Positions 5,860 to 6,441 of a stretch of 6,441 nt of DNA are shown here, in pieces. The position numbers and the translations under genes were made by a program. This stretch comes from SIG440 sp045596485 (GTDB lineage Bacteria; Bacillota; Clostridia; Monoglobales; Monoglobaceae): contig JAZOCL010000128.1 in the NCBI GenBank assembly GCA_045596485.1, forward strand, positions 1 to 6,441, written 5' to 3'. Positions within the stretch are counted from its first letter, which is position 1. The number at the start of each line of letters is the position of its first letter. The notes under the pieces were generated by a model. The model did no database searches, had not been told where the DNA came from, and saw only the letters and a program-made list of their open reading frames with translations.

Positions 5860-6441
5860 CATACAATTTTTGTGCTCCAGTCGGACACATCCCAGATTTC
5901 GTCGGTTACGTCACGATAGAATTCGGGCTCGTGGCTTACCAGAAGCACAGTACCCTTAAATTCCTTGATGGCACGTGCAAGTTCTGCCTTGGCATCAACA
6001 TCCAGATGATTTGTAGGCTCGTCGAGAACCAGAATGTTGGCAGGACTTTGCATAATTTTGCAAAGGCGTACCTTTGCGTTTTCGCCGCCTGACAGAACCC
6101 GCATCTGTGAAGTTATGTGCTCGGTTGTGAGTCCGCATTTGGCAAGGGCTGCACGGGCTTCAGCGTTGGTGAGAGAGGGAAACTCATCCCAGAATTCTTC
6201 GAGAGCTGTTTTGTCGGAGGCGCTTTCTTCCTGTTCAAAGTAGCCCACGTTTATAAACTGGTCGTGCTCAATTTCACCTTCAAGGGGTGGGATGAGCTTC
6301 AAAAGAGTTTTTAAAAGGGTGGACTTTCCCAGACCGTTTACGCCCTTGATTGCAATTTTTTGATTTCGCTCAATTGTGAGGTCGATTTTTTTGGTGAGGG
6401 GTGAGTCATAACCAATGACAAGCCCCTTTGCGGATATTACA
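5859..6441 (-). CDS. ABC-F family ATPase, C-terminal nucleotide-binding domain (partial)
   Basis: The frame is open to the window edge, so only the last 193 codons are visible. They hold one complete ABC domain: Walker A GVNGLGKST (visible residues 33-41), signature LSGGENAKVRLCK (116-128), Walker B ILVLDEPTNHLD (136-147) and the switch histidine in LLVSHEPEFY (His170). The LSGGE-x-AKVRL signature plus DEPTNHLD, and no transmembrane region, identify an ABC-F protein, a soluble twin-ATPase class whose characterised members act at the ribosomal E site in translation or antibiotic protection. As the gene ends 20 residues after the switch region, this should be the second ABC domain, with no C-terminal extension. 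There is no start at 6302: that codon is a TTG leucine inside the domain just after Walker A. The protease start lies 14 bases beyond the stop, so the two genes are probably co-transcribed. Subfamily, and whether it confers resistance, cannot be told from this part. Confidence 0.93.
   Translation of the reverse strand, partial: VISAKGLVIGYDSPLTKKIDLTIERNQKIAIKGVNGLGKSTLLKTLLKLIPPLEGEIEHDQFINVGYFEQEESASDKTALEEFWDEFPSLTNAEARAALAKCGLTTEHITSQMRVLSGGENAKVRLCKIMQSPANILVLDEPTNHLDVDAKAELARAIKEFKGTVLLVSHEPEFYRDVTDEIWDVSDWSTKIV

Noticed and set aside
5845..5862. ATG at 5862 as the protease start, overlapping the ABC-F stop as ATGA.
   Set aside because: The ribosome site AGGAAGGTG lies inside this extension, and the ATG at 5844 gives a normal signal peptide. 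Coupled initiation at 5862 is not fully excluded.
6300..6302. A start for the ABC-F gene at 6302.
   Set aside because: The codon is TTG, and the open frame continues upstream through an intact Walker A to the window edge.

Overview
The window looks like a chromosomal segment of a Clostridia-type Firmicute, most plausibly from the Ruminococcaceae/Oscillospiraceae side. The support is strong AGGAGG ribosome binding sites, near-consensus sigma-A promoters, the rplM-rpsI operon with a structured leader, and a secreted papain-like protease with a lectin-like domain, an InlB-type repeat and a C-terminal FLWN/PLC module of a kind I associate with that group. The taxonomic call is inference. Most of the window is housekeeping sequence. 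I see no transposon, CRISPR array, tRNA, rRNA or prophage.

Layout. Positions 1-189 are the 3' end of a rodA-like SEDS gene on the plus strand. It converges on a two-gene minus-strand operon, and both share a bidirectional terminator whose right arm codes for the last residues of cca. That operon (promoter near 2322-2350) encodes a degenerate histidine-kinase-like protein (1455-2288) and, through an ATGA overlap, the CCA-adding tRNA nucleotidyltransferase (211-1458). The 346-bp divergent gap (2289-2634) holds that promoter, a perfect TTGACA-17-TATAAT promoter facing right, and a two-hairpin leader ahead of rplM (L13, 2635-3072) and rpsI (S9, 3091-3489). A strong terminator follows rpsI.

Positions 3541-3687 contain an unassigned promoter-like pair 17 bp apart and, about 40 bp downstream of the predicted start, a hairpin with a T-run. 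Together they could make a roughly 72-nt plus-strand RNA. The same hairpin can end the minus-strand operon arriving from the right: the C-terminal part of an ABC-F ATPase (cut by the window edge) followed 14 bp later by the secreted C1-family cysteine protease (3688-5844).

How the genes fit together: cell elongation (RodA), tRNA 3'-end maturation (CCA enzyme), ribosome assembly (L13, S9) and ribosome-associated ABC-F function are all growth functions. The protease is the accessory element. I did not find a clear undescribed multi-gene system. The best leads are the kinase-like protein coupled to cca, the small promoter-terminator unit at 3569-3675, and the protease with its uncharacterised C-terminal modules.
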